Source: an uncultured Clostridia bacterium
GTDB lineage: Bacteria > Bacillota > Clostridia > Oscillospirales > Acutalibacteraceae
Direction: 5' to 3'
Assembly (NCBI GenBank): GCA_944381295.1
Contig: CALWKP010000052.1
Coordinates: 1 to 5,633 of the forward strand
DNA: 5,633 bases
Shown here: one piece after another, positions 5,611 to 5,633 of the stretch
Layout of the letters: every line of letters begins with the position of its first letter
Position numbering within the stretch: the first letter of the stretch is position 1
The notes under the pieces: generated by a model
Told to the model about the DNA's origin: nothing
The model's input: only the letters and a program-made list of their open reading frames with translations
Databases searched by the model: none
Made by a program: the position numbers and the translations under genes

Positions 5611-5633
5611 GAGAGTTTTGAAGTTTGAAGAAG

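Overview
The window reads as ordinary chromosomal DNA from an anaerobic, fermentative low-to-mid-GC Gram-positive-type bacterium (Bacillota; Clostridia or Negativicutes fit best, and the sequence alone does not decide between them). The reasons are strong AGGAGG-type ribosome binding sites, a dacF/dacB-like gene next to rluB (a neighbourhood familiar from Bacillota), and separate-subunit biotin carboxyltransferase genes typical of succinate/propionate or oxaloacetate metabolism. All six convincing genes are on the + strand.

Left block (1-2208): the 3' part of a D-alanyl-D-alanine carboxypeptidase gene (5' end outside the window), then a 23S rRNA pseudouridine synthase of the RluB/RsuA family, then a small GNAT-like protein whose start lies 83 nt inside the end of rluB. 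Spacing is tight and no promoter is evident between them, so they are probably co-transcribed.

Middle (2209-2393): a 185-nt intergenic stretch with a very good sigma-A-type promoter (TTGTTA-17-TATAAT), then a 23-bp inverted repeat with one mismatch that would lie in the 5' leader of the next transcript, then a strong Shine-Dalgarno.

Right block (2394-5610): a three-gene operon encoding an acyl-CoA carboxyltransferase (12S/MmdA type), a free-standing biotin carrier protein with a long Ala/Pro linker, and a pyruvate/oxaloacetate carboxyltransferase (5S/OadA/PycB type) without its own biotin domain. Within the window there is no biotin carboxylase, no OadB/MmdB membrane pump and no OadG. The set therefore matches the 12S-1.3S-5S composition of a soluble transcarboxylase, in which the carrier moves CO2 between an acyl-CoA and pyruvate/oxaloacetate. 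Missing pump or carboxylase genes could still lie beyond the right edge or elsewhere in the genome.

I found no mobile element, CRISPR array, tRNA or rRNA. The points most worth a second look are the compact transcarboxylase-like operon, its divergent 12S subunit with altered active-site loops, and the long hairpin in its leader.
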